From Amycolatopsis sp. (GTDB taxonomy: Bacteria; Actinomycetota; Actinomycetes; Mycobacteriales; Pseudonocardiaceae): DNA of 51,214 bases. Numbering within the stretch: position 1 is the first letter of the stretch; every line of letters starts with the position of its first letter. Positions 33,228 to 41,813 of this stretch are shown one piece after another. A program made the translations under genes and the position numbers. The notes under the pieces were generated by a model that was not told the origin of the DNA, made no database searches, and was given only the letters and a program-made list of their open reading frames with translations. Where the stretch lies: contig NZ_JAODNM010000111.1 in assembly GCF_025464955.1 (NCBI RefSeq), positions 1 to 51,214 of the forward strand, read 5' to 3'.

Positions 33228-34079
33228 GTGAGAAACAGGGCTGGCGGATCGGACAACCCCGGTCCGATGAACTGTGACAGCGTTCGGGACGAGTTGTCGG
33301 CCGAGCTGGACGGCGAGCAGTCCGTCCAGTCGTCGGCGCAGGCCGCGGAACACTTGACCGGCTGTGCCGACTGCCGGAAGTGGCAGGATGCCGCCCATCA
33401 GGTCACCCGGCGGGTTCGGCTGACCTCCGCCAGAGCGATCCCGGACCGGGCCCCGCAGATCCTCGAAGCCGTGCTCGCCGACCGCGCGGCACACCGCCGG
33501 CCGGATCGAAGTCGGCTGCTGGCCCGCGCCGGCCTGGCCGCCCTCGCAGCCGTCCAACTCGTCTTGTTGCTTCCTTCGCTGGTGCTGGGTCACGCCGGGA
33601 TCGGGATTCCGCTGCACGCCTCCCGGGAACTCGGCGCGTTCAACCTCGCCCTTGCGGTCGGGTTCGCGGCAGCCGCCCAACGTCCGGTCCGCGCCCGCGG
33701 CATGCTGTCAGTTGTCGGCGCCGCGACGGCGGCGCTGGTCCTGCTCGCGGTAGTCGACTCGGCGTACGACGAAACCACTCTGCTGGCCGAGTTGCCGCAT
33801 GTGGTCGCGGTCGCCGGCTGGCTGTTGCTACGCACCTTGGCTCGCACCGATCAGCATGATTCCGATGGATCGGACCCAACCCGCCAGCACCCGCGGGGCC
33901 GCCGCTGGCCGAGTGCCTGGCGCAGGCCGTTCGCCGGCGTCGGCGGCATGCTGGCCGGTATCGCGGAGACGACCTTCCCGCCGGCTAGAGCGCGGTCCGA
34001 TGTCTCCCCGGACATCGAGCCGCATCCAACGATCTACGCAGTTCGGGATCCTGGCCGAACCGATGACGCCGCGGCCTGA
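33228..34079 (+). CDS. Membrane protein with zinc-finger anti-sigma domain
   Basis: A 283-residue protein. The N-terminus has the zf-HC2 signature (CDSVRDELSAELDGE through AEHLTGCADCRKW, His-x3-Cys-x2-Cys), which binds ECF sigma factors in the ZAS family. Four membrane helices follow and a long disordered cytosolic tail ends the protein. GTG 33228 has AGGAGAGG upstream; an ATG at 33267 starts exactly at the zinc finger. It is probably the partner of the sigma factor encoded just before it. Confidence 0.82.
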   Translation: MRNRAGGSDNPGPMNCDSVRDELSAELDGEQSVQSSAQAAEHLTGCADCRKWQDAAHQVTRRVRLTSARAIPDRAPQILEAVLADRAAHRRPDRSRLLARAGLAALAAVQLVLLLPSLVLGHAGIGIPLHASRELGAFNLALAVGFAAAAQRPVRARGMLSVVGAATAALVLLAVVDSAYDETTLLAELPHVVAVAGWLLLRTLARTDQHDSDGSDPTRQHPRGRRWPSAWRRPFAGVGGMLAGIAETTFPPARARSDVSPDIEPHPTIYAVRDPGRTDDAAA

Positions 34080-34089
34080 CCACCCGCTT

Positions 34090-34126
34090 CAAGAAGCCAC
34101 TGTGGACTGTCCACAGTGGCTTCTTG
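34090..34126. terminator. 18-bp perfect palindrome (terminator-like)
   Basis: CAAGAAGCCACTGTGGAC (34090-34107) and its exact complement (34109-34126) are separated by a single base. The tight stem stands 10 bases after the anti-sigma stop. It could terminate transcription, or be a mobile palindromic element. Confidence 0.65.
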
Positions 34127-34245
34127 CGGTCTCGGCCCGTTACGCAGTGACGCAAGCCATAGTGACCGCCCGGGAACCGAACGGCGGTGCCGGACGACTA
34201 CCACTGACGCATGGGAAACCAGCTGTGGCAACGGAAGGAACTGAG

Positions 34246-34941
34246 ATGGACGTCGCAGGTCAGGTCATCACAAGTCATGAAAGCAAGCGGGCTCTCGCTG
34301 TGACAGCGACGAGTCGCAAATACATCGTCGAGCTGATCGGGACGTTCTTCCTCGTCTTCACGGTCGGCGCCAGCGTGTTGAGCGGCAGCGCGCTCGCGCC
34401 GCTGGCTATCGGTTCGGCATTGATGGTGATGGTTTACGCCGGTGGGCACATCTCCGGCGGCCACTACAACCCGGCCGTGACCATCGCGGCACTGGTGCGC
34501 GGCCGGATCGGGCTCAGTGACGCTGTCGGGTACTGGATTGTGCAGCTCATCGCCGGTGTGACCGCCGGGGCCGTCGCTCACGCGGTGGTCACCCCGGCGG
34601 CGCCGGCCAAGACGCTGAGCCTGACCGGTCACGTCCCGGCGGCCCTTGTGGCGGAACTGCTGTTCACCTTCGCCCTGGCCTATGTCGTGCTCAACGTGGC
34701 GACCAGCAAGGACCACCCGGACAACTCCTTCTACGGCCTGGCGATCGGGTTCACCGTCATGGTCGGTGCCTTCGCGGTCGGCGGGATCTCCGGTGGCGTG
34801 TTCAATCCAGCGGTGGCCATCGGTGGCGCGACCATGGGCCTGTTCGGGTGGTCGACGGTGTGGGTCTACCTGGTGGCCGAACTTGTCGCCGGCGTCATCG
34901 CCGGACTCGCTTTCCGCGCCCTCAACCCGACCGACAAGTGA
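34246..34941 (+). CDS. Aquaporin-family channel
   Basis: A 231-residue MIP channel with six membrane helices and two NPA boxes (residues 75-77 in GGHYNPAVT and 187-189 in VFNPAVAIGG). The Arg that normally follows the second NPA in the selectivity filter is replaced by Val190, so water/glycerol selectivity may differ from classic aquaporins. GGAAGGAAC precedes ATG 34246; reading further upstream would enter the palindrome and the anti-sigma gene. Confidence 0.9.
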   Translation: MDVAGQVITSHESKRALAVTATSRKYIVELIGTFFLVFTVGASVLSGSALAPLAIGSALMVMVYAGGHISGGHYNPAVTIAALVRGRIGLSDAVGYWIVQLIAGVTAGAVAHAVVTPAAPAKTLSLTGHVPAALVAELLFTFALAYVVLNVATSKDHPDNSFYGLAIGFTVMVGAFAVGGISGGVFNPAVAIGGATMGLFGWSTVWVYLVAELVAGVIAGLAFRALNPTDK

Positions 34942-35020
34942 CGGGCGACGGCGGCCGAAGGGGACTCACAACTGCTGTCTGCGCTGACGTTCCTGAGTCT
35001 AGGACGGCTAAGTTGGGATC

Positions 35021-35782
35021 ATGAAGTTCCATGTGGTCGACGCCTTCACCGACATCGCCTTCGCGGGCAACCCGGCGGCCGTGGTGCTGCTCGACTCACC
35101 AGCCGACGCCGGTTGGATGCAGTCGGTGGCCGCCGAGTTCAAGCACTCGGAAACCGCGTTCGTCGAGGTCGCCGTCGAAGGTCCCCAGCCGCTGCGCTGG
35201 TTCACCCCGGTGGTCGAGGTCGACCTCTGCGGCCACGCGACGCTGGCCACCGCGCATGCCTTGGGTGGCGACCAGGTCTTCACGACGCGCAGCGGCGAAC
35301 TCCGCTGCCGCGCCGAAAACGGCTGGGTGTCCATGGACTTCCCCGCCGACCCGCCGGCGCCCACCACGGCCGAGCTCGACGACGTGCTGCCCGGCCTCAC
35401 CGTGGAGCACATCGCGCGCGGGGTGAGCGACGTGATGGTCGTCGTCACCGACGAAGACCAGGTCCGCACGCTGAAGCCGGACCTCGACCGGGTCCGCCTG
35501 CCCGGCACGCGGTGCGTGATCGTCACCGCGCGCAGCCACGGCGGCGAGTTCGACTTCGTCAGCCGGGTGTTCGGGGCGGGCGCCGGAGTCGGGGAAGACC
35601 CGGTGACCGGCTCGGCGCATTGCACGCTCGCGTCCTACTGGGGCGAGCGGCTCGGCCGCACCGAACTGATCGGGCGGCAGGTGTCGAGTCGAGGCGGTAC
35701 CGTCCGGATGACCTTGGCCGGCGACCGCGTCCGGCTCTCCGGCCAGGCCGTCACCGTCGCGAGTGGGGAGTTGTACGTCTGA
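35021..35782 (+). CDS. PhzF-family isomerase/epimerase-like protein
   Basis: A 253-residue PhzF/DapF-fold protein: AFAGNPAAVVLL near the start, E44 in KHSETAF at the position of the catalytic Glu of PhzF, LCGHATLATAHAL, and GVGEDPVTGSAHCTL near the end. Family members isomerise small acids, but most have unknown substrates. No phenazine genes are nearby. TAAGTT (35009-35014) lies 6 bases before the ATG, suggesting a leaderless mRNA. Its stop overlaps the next ATG (TGATG). Confidence 0.88.
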   Translation: MKFHVVDAFTDIAFAGNPAAVVLLDSPADAGWMQSVAAEFKHSETAFVEVAVEGPQPLRWFTPVVEVDLCGHATLATAHALGGDQVFTTRSGELRCRAENGWVSMDFPADPPAPTTAELDDVLPGLTVEHIARGVSDVMVVVTDEDQVRTLKPDLDRVRLPGTRCVIVTARSHGGEFDFVSRVFGAGAGVGEDPVTGSAHCTLASYWGERLGRTELIGRQVSSRGGTVRMTLAGDRVRLSGQAVTVASGELYV

Positions 35783-36156
35783 TGCGGTTCATTCTCAACA
35801 TCGTCTGGCTGCTGCTGTGCGGGTTCTGGATGGCCGTCGGCTACTGCGTCGCCGGGGTCGTCTGCTGCATCCTGATCGTCACCATCCCGTTCGGGCTGGC
35901 GTCGTTCCGGATCGCGAACTACGCGCTGTGGCCGTTCGGGCGCACGGTCGTCGACCGACGTGACGCGGGTGCGGCGTCCCTGCTCGGCAACGTCATATGG
36001 TTCATCTTCGCCGGCTTGTGGCTGTCCATCGGGCACGTCATCACCGGCTGCCTGCTGTGCATCACGATCATCGGGATCCCGTTGGGCGTGGCCAACTTCA
36101 AGATGATCCCGATCTCGCTGATGCCACTGGGCCGGGAGATCGTCCCGATTCCCTGA
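35782..36156 (+). CDS. YccF-family inner-membrane protein
   Basis: A 124-residue protein with two copies of the YccF half: FILNIVWLLLCGFWMAVGY with IPFGLASFRIANYALWPFGR, and NVIWFIFAGLWLSIGHVITG with IPLGVANFKMIPISLMPLGR. Four membrane helices, function unknown. Translation is coupled to the PhzF gene. Confidence 0.85.
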   Translation: MRFILNIVWLLLCGFWMAVGYCVAGVVCCILIVTIPFGLASFRIANYALWPFGRTVVDRRDAGAASLLGNVIWFIFAGLWLSIGHVITGCLLCITIIGIPLGVANFKMIPISLMPLGREIVPIP

Positions 36157-36174
36157 GAGCCAGTTAGCGAACGC

Positions 36175-37005
36175 CTAGGACTCCGCGTTGTAGGGCAGCT
36201 CGACGACGAGGCACGGCCCGCCGACGAACAGCCCACCGTCGATCCCGAGCGCCTTGCCGCCGGCGTAGAGGTACGGCGCCTCGATCTGCGCGGGGTGGAT
36301 ACCGAGTTGGTCGGCGATGACGCTGTGCCCGTGCACGATGCGCGCGCCCCCGAGCTGGTCGAGCAGGCGCTGCGCGACCTCCGGACCGTCCGGTCCGCGG
36401 AAGGCGTATCGCGTGGTCATCCGGCGCCACACCTCCCACCACTCGGAGATGTCGTCGCTTTCCAGCACCCCGCGGACCGAAGTGTTGATCCCGTCGATGT
36501 CGGACCCCCAGTCGAGGTATTCGAGGGTGTCCGAGTGCATCAGCAGGTTGTCGGCCGCGATCGCGACCAGCGGCCTCGACGTCAGCCACTCGACGTGCGC
36601 GTCGGTCAGGCCGTCCTGGTCGGACAGCAGGCCGCCGTTGATCTCCCAGCTGCGGGCGAAGCTGCGTGGCCCGAAATCGGACGGGACCTCGGTCTCGCCG
36701 AAGTGGTACATGCCCAGCAACAGGATCTCGTGGTTGCCGAGCAGCGTGTGGACCGCGCCACCGGCCTCCGAGGCCTGCTCCTGCAGCTGCATGACGAGGT
36801 CGATCACGCCGATACCGTCGGGCCCGCGGTCGACGAAGTCGCCGAGGAACCACAGCTCGTCGGACGTGCCCGCCCAGTTGTCGAAATCGTCGAGCAGGCC
36901 CTTCGCGCGCAAAGCCTCCGCCAGGCCGTCACGATGGCCGTGCACGTCGCCCACGACGTACGTCGAGGTTGTCACCTCGACCGGAAGCTGCTCTTCACCC
37001 ACCAC
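36175..37005 (-). CDS. Calcineurin-like metallophosphoesterase
   Basis: A 276-residue phosphoesterase: YVVGDVHGH, FLGDFVDRGPDG, LLGNHE, LLMHSD and VHGHS provide the dimetal ligands. This set matches the PPP-type serine/threonine phosphatase and diadenosine tetraphosphatase group; the true substrate is open. Two consecutive GTG codons (37005, 37002) are the candidate starts, with GAGGAAGG about 12 bases upstream. The HAD-IIA phosphatase gene precedes it by 34 bases. Confidence 0.85.
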   Translation of the reverse strand: MVGEEQLPVEVTTSTYVVGDVHGHRDGLAEALRAKGLLDDFDNWAGTSDELWFLGDFVDRGPDGIGVIDLVMQLQEQASEAGGAVHTLLGNHEILLLGMYHFGETEVPSDFGPRSFARSWEINGGLLSDQDGLTDAHVEWLTSRPLVAIAADNLLMHSDTLEYLDWGSDIDGINTSVRGVLESDDISEWWEVWRRMTTRYAFRGPDGPEVAQRLLDQLGGARIVHGHSVIADQLGIHPAQIEAPYLYAGGKALGIDGGLFVGGPCLVVELPYNAES

Positions 37006-37039
37006 GCGACGATAAGCCCTTCCTCGTCCCCGCCGGCCC

Positions 37040-37843
37040 TCAGGCCTCGACGAACGGATCACCGGTACGCCCGATCAGGTCCGCGATCGAGTCGATCACC
37101 AGGGTCGGGCGGTACGGGTAGCGCTCCGCGGACTCCCTCGTCGAGATGCCCGTGAGCACGAGAATGGTCTGCAGCCCGGCTTCGATCCCGGAGTGCACGT
37201 CGGTGTCCATCCGGTCGCCGATCATCAGCGTGGTCTCGGAATGCGCGCCCAGCCTCCGAAGCGCCCCGCGCATCATCAACGGGTTCGGCTTGCCGACGTA
37301 GTAGGGCGAACGGCCGGTGGCGCGCTCGATCAGCGCCGCGACCGAACCGGTGGCGGGCATCGAGCCCTCAAGGCTCGGACCGGTCGCGTCGGGGTTGGTG
37401 GCGATGAACTTGGCACCGGCCTCGATCAGGCGGATGGCCCTGGTGATCGCGCTGAAGCTGTACGTCCTGGTCTCTCCGAGGACGACGTAGTCCGGGTCAC
37501 GCTCTGTCAGCACATAGCCGACCTCGTGCAGCGCGGTGGTGAGCCCGGCCTCGCCGATCACGTACGCCGACCCGTTGGGCCGCTGCGAGGACAGGAACTT
37601 CGCGGTGGCCAGCGCCGAGGTCCAGATCCGCGTCTCCGGCACGTCGAGCCCGGTGCGCAGCAGCCTCGCCCGCAGGTCGCGCGGGGTGTAGATCGAGTTG
37701 TTCGTCAGCACCAGGAAGTCGATCTCGTTGGCGGCGAGCTCCTTGAGAAACTCGTCGGCGCCCGGCACGAGGTGCTCCTCGTGGACCAGGACGCCGTCCA
37801 TGTCCGTCAGGTAGGTCCATCGGCGCTCGTTCGACTCGGTCAT
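37040..37843 (-). CDS. HAD-IIA sugar phosphatase (NagD-like)
   Basis: A 267-residue HAD enzyme with C2 cap: motif I YLTDMDGVLVH, motif II VLTNNS, YVGKPNPLMMRGAL (Lys) and LMIGDRMDTDV (motif IV). NagD-type enzymes dephosphorylate nucleotides or sugar phosphates. It shares strand and probably transcript with the metallophosphoesterase gene downstream. Confidence 0.88.
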   Translation of the reverse strand: MTESNERRWTYLTDMDGVLVHEEHLVPGADEFLKELAANEIDFLVLTNNSIYTPRDLRARLLRTGLDVPETRIWTSALATAKFLSSQRPNGSAYVIGEAGLTTALHEVGYVLTERDPDYVVLGETRTYSFSAITRAIRLIEAGAKFIATNPDATGPSLEGSMPATGSVAALIERATGRSPYYVGKPNPLMMRGALRRLGAHSETTLMIGDRMDTDVHSGIEAGLQTILVLTGISTRESAERYPYRPTLVIDSIADLIGRTGDPFVEA

Positions 37844-37889
37844 GTGCCGAAGACTAGATGACCGGGCTCGCTCGCAGTAGCCACGGCGG

Positions 37890-38021
37890 TCACGGAGTGC
37901 CGATCACCGGGTAGTCGCGCTCGAGTTCGCGCAGTTCATCGATGAGCTCCGGCAGGTGAGTCTGATCCAGGTCGTCGATGACCACCCGATCCTCACCAGG
38001 AAAGCCGATCGTCGCGCTCAT
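37890..38021 (-). CDS. 43-residue protein closing the molybdate operon
   Basis: A very short gene whose ATG (38021) overlaps the modC stop as TGATG. The product is acidic (MSATIGFPGEDRVVIDDLD, then a helix HLPELIDELRELERDY) and ends PVIGTP. The coupled start and sensible composition suggest a real small protein, perhaps a partner of the transporter, but no family is recognised. Confidence 0.5.
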   Translation of the reverse strand: MSATIGFPGEDRVVIDDLDQTHLPELIDELRELERDYPVIGTP

Positions 38022-39100
38022 CACCGGGTCGCCGGATGCACGGCGACCGAGGTCGCCTTGACCGAAAGGGTGACCGGGCTGCCCGGTTCGAGGGCGAGTT
38101 CGGCGACCGACGCCGGGGTCAGGTCGGCGGCGAGCCCGTTCGCCCAGCCGGCCCCGATCGCGCGGACCCGGACCACCGGGCCGTGTGGTTCCAGCGCGCC
38201 GACCACGGCTTCGACGGTGTTCCGCGGGCTGCCGTGGTGGTCGTCGTCCGGGTAGATCGCGACGACACTGGGCGAGAACACCGCGACTGCCGGCTCGTGC
38301 GGCACGACGTCGTCCGCCAGGATTCCGGCGACCAGGTGGCCTTCTCCGGTGCGCAGGCCGCCTTCGACGGCCGTACCCGCGACGAGGTTCAGCCCGGCGA
38401 TCCGCGCGGTGAACGCGGCGCGCGGCGCGGACAGGACCTCGCGGGTCGGCCCGCGTTCGATGATCCGGCCACCGGCCAGCACTACGACCTGGTCCGCCAG
38501 CGACAGCGCGTCGAGCGGGTCGTGCGTGACGAGGACGGTCGCCCGCTCGGTCTGCGCCCGCAGCACGCGGCGCAACAGCCCTCGGATGGCCGGCGCGGAG
38601 CCGACGTCGAGCGCGGCGAACGGCTCATCCAGCAGCAGCAGGTCCGGCTCCGCCGCCAGCGCCCGCGCGACCGCGACCCGCTGGGCCTGCCCGCCGGACA
38701 GCTGCGAAGGCTTGCGCGCGCTCAACTCGGCGGCGTCGACCTTCCCCAGCCAGTCCTGCGCGATCGCCTTGGCCCGCGCGCGGGACGTGCCCTTCGACCG
38801 CGGCGAGAACGCGACGTTGTCCAGCACGGAAAGATGAGGGAAGAGCATCGGGTCCTGCGACAGCAGCCCGATCGCCCTGGCGTACGGCGGCAGGTCGACG
38901 CGGCCGCCGACGAGGACGCGCCCCGCGAGCTGGATGTCGGCCCGCCGCGGGCTGAGCAACCCGGACAAACAGCTCAGCACGCTGGACTTGCCCGAGCCGT
39001 TGGGACCGAGGATCGCCAGCACCCCGCCGGCCGGGACGTCGAAGGCCACGGACAGGTCGAAGGTGTCCCTGGTCAGCTCGATCTCGGCGTGCAGCGTCAC
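38021..39100 (-). CDS. modC: Molybdate ABC transporter ATP-binding protein
   Basis: A 359-residue ABC ATPase: Walker A GPNGSGKSS, signature LSGGQAQRVAVARAL, Walker B LLLLDEPFAALD, switch His in VTHDP, and a C-terminal TOBE/Mop domain (about 290-355) that binds oxyanion. GTG 39100 overlaps the permease stop as GTGA. It powers molybdate uptake with the products of the next two genes. Confidence 0.92.
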   Translation of the reverse strand: MTLHAEIELTRDTFDLSVAFDVPAGGVLAILGPNGSGKSSVLSCLSGLLSPRRADIQLAGRVLVGGRVDLPPYARAIGLLSQDPMLFPHLSVLDNVAFSPRSKGTSRARAKAIAQDWLGKVDAAELSARKPSQLSGGQAQRVAVARALAAEPDLLLLDEPFAALDVGSAPAIRGLLRRVLRAQTERATVLVTHDPLDALSLADQVVVLAGGRIIERGPTREVLSAPRAAFTARIAGLNLVAGTAVEGGLRTGEGHLVAGILADDVVPHEPAVAVFSPSVVAIYPDDDHHGSPRNTVEAVVGALEPHGPVVRVRAIGAGWANGLAADLTPASVAELALEPGSPVTLSVKATSVAVHPATR

Positions 39101-39909
39101 GACCGGACCCCTTCGAGCGCCCGCGGCCGGGCGACCGCGATCACCACGATCGCGACGATGATCAGCAGGAGCGCGAGCGCGACAGCGCTGTCCGTGTCGA
39201 CCTCGGACTGCGTGTAGACCTCGAGCGGCAATGTCCTGGTCACGCCCTCGAGACTGCCCGCGAACGTAATGGTCGCGCCGAACTCGCCCAGCGCCCGGGC
39301 GAAGCTGAGCACCACGCCCGAACCGAGCGCGGGCAGCAGCAGCGGCATGGTGACCCGGCGGAACACCGTCCACGGCCGCGCGCCGAGCGTCGAAGCGATC
39401 TGCTCGTAGCGATCCCCCGAACCGCGCAGCGCGCCTTCGAGGCTGACCACCAGGAACGGCATCGCGACGAACGTCTGCGCGATGACGACCGCGGTGGTGG
39501 TGAACGGCACCTGGTACCCGGTGGTGACGCCGATCAGGTAGCCGAGGAAACCCTTACGTCCCAACAGATACAACAGCGCGAGCCCGCCGACGACCGGCGG
39601 CAGGACCAGCGGCAGCAGCACGACCGAGCGCATCATCCGGATGCCGGGAAGACGTGACCGGGCCAGTACGACCGCCAGCGGGACCCCGAGCACGACACAG
39701 CACACCGTGGAGATGACAGCCGTCTCGAGTGAAAGCTCCAGCGCGTGTAAGGACGCCGACGTCGTGACCAGGCTTGGAAAGCGGGTCAGATCGGACCGCG
39801 TGAGCAGCCCGACGACCGGCAGCACAACAAGCGCGAGTGCCACCACTGCGGGAATCCACAGCACCCACGGCACTCGCGCTTGCGGCTGGTTCTCTTTACG
39901 GCGCGCCAA
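39097..39909 (-). CDS. modB: Molybdate ABC transporter permease
   Basis: A 270-residue permease with about six membrane helices and the EAA loop ALRGSGDRYEQIASTLGARPWTVFRRVTMP (residue range about 158-190) that docks the ATPase. The frame begins at TTG 39909, overlapping modA by 14 bases; a GTG at 39873 is an alternative. It belongs to the modABC transport operon. Confidence 0.9.
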   Translation of the reverse strand: MARRKENQPQARVPWVLWIPAVVALALVVLPVVGLLTRSDLTRFPSLVTTSASLHALELSLETAVISTVCCVVLGVPLAVVLARSRLPGIRMMRSVVLLPLVLPPVVGGLALLYLLGRKGFLGYLIGVTTGYQVPFTTTAVVIAQTFVAMPFLVVSLEGALRGSGDRYEQIASTLGARPWTVFRRVTMPLLLPALGSGVVLSFARALGEFGATITFAGSLEGVTRTLPLEVYTQSEVDTDSAVALALLLIIVAIVVIAVARPRALEGVRS

Positions 39910-40702
39910 ACCCGACCTTGCTCAGCTCCGCCTTGCCGGCCGCACCCAGGACGAAGTCCTCGAACTCCTTGGCCAACGCGGCCTGCGGGGCGTCCTTGAC
40001 CACGGCGATCGGGTAGCTGTTGATCGCGCCCGAAGACTCGGGGAAGTCCACCTGGTCGACCTTGTCCGCGGCGGACGTCGCGTCGGTCACGTAGACGACG
40101 CCGGCGTCGGCGTCACCCGACTCGACCTTCGCCAGCACGGACTTGACGTCCTGCTCCTGACTGGCCGACTTCAGCTTGACCCCGGTGCTCGTCTCGACCT
40201 TCTGCTCGGCCGAACCACACGGCACCGCCGGCGCGCAGGTGACCACGGTCAGCCCGCTCTTGGCGAGATCGGCGAAGGTCTTGATCTTCTTCGGGTTGCC
40301 CTTGGCCACCGCGATGGCCAGCTTGTTCGTGGCGAACACGGTCGGCTGGCCGTCGATCACCCCGCCGGTGACAGCCTTGGTCATGTTGGCCTGGTCCGCG
40401 GAGGCGAAGACATCCACCTTCGCGCCGTTGACCAGCTTCTGCACCAGCGCCTGCGAGCCCTCGTAGTCGAACTTGACGGTGACGCCGGGGTGCGCGGCTT
40501 CGAACTGCTTCTCGAGCACGTTGAAGGTCTCGGTGAGCGAAGCGGCCGCGTACACGGTCAGCGTCGCCGAACTCCCGCCCGGCGTCGGGGCCGGGAAGGA
40601 GGACTGGGGCGCGTTGGCCGGGGCAGCGGTGTCGTTCGCGCTGCACGCGGTGGACACCAGGGCCACGCCGGCCACGGCGACGGCGAGCAGTGTTCTCTTC
40701 AT
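39896..40702 (-). CDS. modA: Molybdate-binding lipoprotein
   Basis: A 268-residue periplasmic-binding protein anchored as a lipoprotein (lipobox VSTAC). Family features are LTVYAAASLTETFNVLEKQF, the KVDVFASAD region and VVYVTDA. It captures molybdate or tungstate outside the membrane for ModB/ModC. Its ATG overlaps the stop of the upstream HTH-Mop gene as ATGA. Confidence 0.92.
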   Translation of the reverse strand: MKRTLLAVAVAGVALVSTACSANDTAAPANAPQSSFPAPTPGGSSATLTVYAAASLTETFNVLEKQFEAAHPGVTVKFDYEGSQALVQKLVNGAKVDVFASADQANMTKAVTGGVIDGQPTVFATNKLAIAVAKGNPKKIKTFADLAKSGLTVVTCAPAVPCGSAEQKVETSTGVKLKSASQEQDVKSVLAKVESGDADAGVVYVTDATSAADKVDQVDFPESSGAINSYPIAVVKDAPQAALAKEFEDFVLGAAGKAELSKVGFGAP

Positions 40703-41103
40703 CGGGCTCCTTCAGGGGTTTCGACCACGACCGTGGTCGCCTTGACGACGGCGACCGCGAGCACTCCGGGCTTGAGCCCCAGCTCGCGGACGGCTTCGGC
40801 ACTCATCAGTGACACCACGCGGTGTCCGCCGCACTGCATCTCGACCTGGGCCATCACCTTGTCCACGATCACCTCGGTGACGAGCCCGACGAACCGGTTG
40901 CGGGCCGACCTGCCGACCGTGGACGGGTCCGTGGCCTCATCGGCCTGGGAGCGGGCGAACGCGGCGAGCTCGGCGCCGTCGACGACCTTCCGGCCGGCCG
41001 CGTCCTCGCTCCCCGTCAGCTGACCCGCGCGGACCCACCTGCGGACGGTGTCATCACTGACACCGAGCAGGCCGGCTGCTTCGGATAACCGGAATTGCGG
41101 CAT
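40699..41103 (-). CDS. HTH-Mop regulator of molybdate transport (ModE-like)
   Basis: A 134-residue protein: a MerR/excisionase-type HTH in residues 1-45 (FRLSEAAGLLGVSDDTVRRW) followed by a single Mop (TOBE) domain (SARNRFVGLVTEVIVDKVMA and VVSLMSAEAVRELGLKPGV) that binds molybdate. It is translationally coupled to modA. The obvious role is molybdate-responsive control of this operon, analogous to ModE but with a different DNA-binding domain. Confidence 0.85.
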   Translation of the reverse strand: MPQFRLSEAAGLLGVSDDTVRRWVRAGQLTGSEDAAGRKVVDGAELAAFARSQADEATDPSTVGRSARNRFVGLVTEVIVDKVMAQVEMQCGGHRVVSLMSAEAVRELGLKPGVLAVAVVKATTVVVETPEGAR

Positions 41104-41199
41104 GCCGGGAAGATTATCGCCGCAGATGAGGAAAAGCCATTCGCAGAGGCCGGTGTGACTGGAACGGAACTCTTCTTACCTTTTGTGGAAGAAAAAACT

Positions 41200-41235
41200 C
41201 CATCGGCGGCCCGAGCGAACGGACCGTTCGTCCGC
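41200..41235 (-). terminator. Possible terminator after the MarR gene
   Basis: On the minus strand a GAACGG-T-CCGTTC palindrome (41217-41229), enclosed by GGCGG and CCGCC, is followed by GATGGAG and a run of six T. It lies between the MarR stop and the modE-like gene. Confidence 0.45.
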
Positions 41236-41712
41236 CTATACGTGAGCTGAATCACCAAGGACTTCACGACGCAACGCGGCGAGCATCGACTCCTGGAAGC
41301 GCTCGACCACTTCCAGCTCCTCCGACGAGAAGCGGGAAAGGACACTGCCCAGCGCGTCGGCGGCGGGTTCGTCACGAGCGAGTTCGACCGGGACGACCTC
41401 GATGAGCACCCGGCGCCGGTCCCCGGCATCCCGGACGCGGCGGGCGAAACCGGCGCGTTCCAGCCGGTCCACGACCCCGGTGACCGCGCCGGTGGACAGG
41501 CCGGTGAGCTCGGCGATCCTGCCTGCGGTCAGCGGTCCGGACGACTGGGCCACGAGGTCCAGCGTGCGGTACTCGGTGCCGGAGAGCCCCAGCCGTTCGG
41601 CGAGCCTGGTCTGGCGGACAGCGGTGAGGCTGCCGGTTTCACGGCCAAGCGCGGCGAACCGCGCGAGGACGTCGTTGCCGACCTGATACTTCCCGGCTTC
41701 GCGGACGGACAT
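41236..41712 (-). CDS. MarR-family regulator (second copy type)
   Basis: A 158-residue MarR protein with HTH LTAGRIAELTGLSTGAVTGV and wing RDAGDRRRVLIEVVP. It is divergent from moaA across 101 bases, so it could control either itself or the moa genes. The ligand is unknown. Confidence 0.85.
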   Translation of the reverse strand: MSVREAGKYQVGNDVLARFAALGRETGSLTAVRQTRLAERLGLSGTEYRTLDLVAQSSGPLTAGRIAELTGLSTGAVTGVVDRLERAGFARRVRDAGDRRRVLIEVVPVELARDEPAADALGSVLSRFSSEELEVVERFQESMLAALRREVLGDSAHV

Positions 41713-41813
41713 CGGGAAACCCTTTCACCGGTCTGGAACTGACTGAGCGATTTTCTCCCCGCACATTCTAGTCATTCGGCCCGTTTTACCGAGGCGGGGT
41801 TAAGCTGGGCCCA

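Noticed and set aside
33799..34245. Upstream extension of the aquaporin frame
   Set aside because: It runs through the anti-sigma gene and the palindrome; channel homology starts after ATG 34246, which has its own ribosome site.
41713..41813. Molybdenum-cofactor riboswitch before moaA
   Set aside because: The gap to the probable leaderless start leaves no room for a structured leader.
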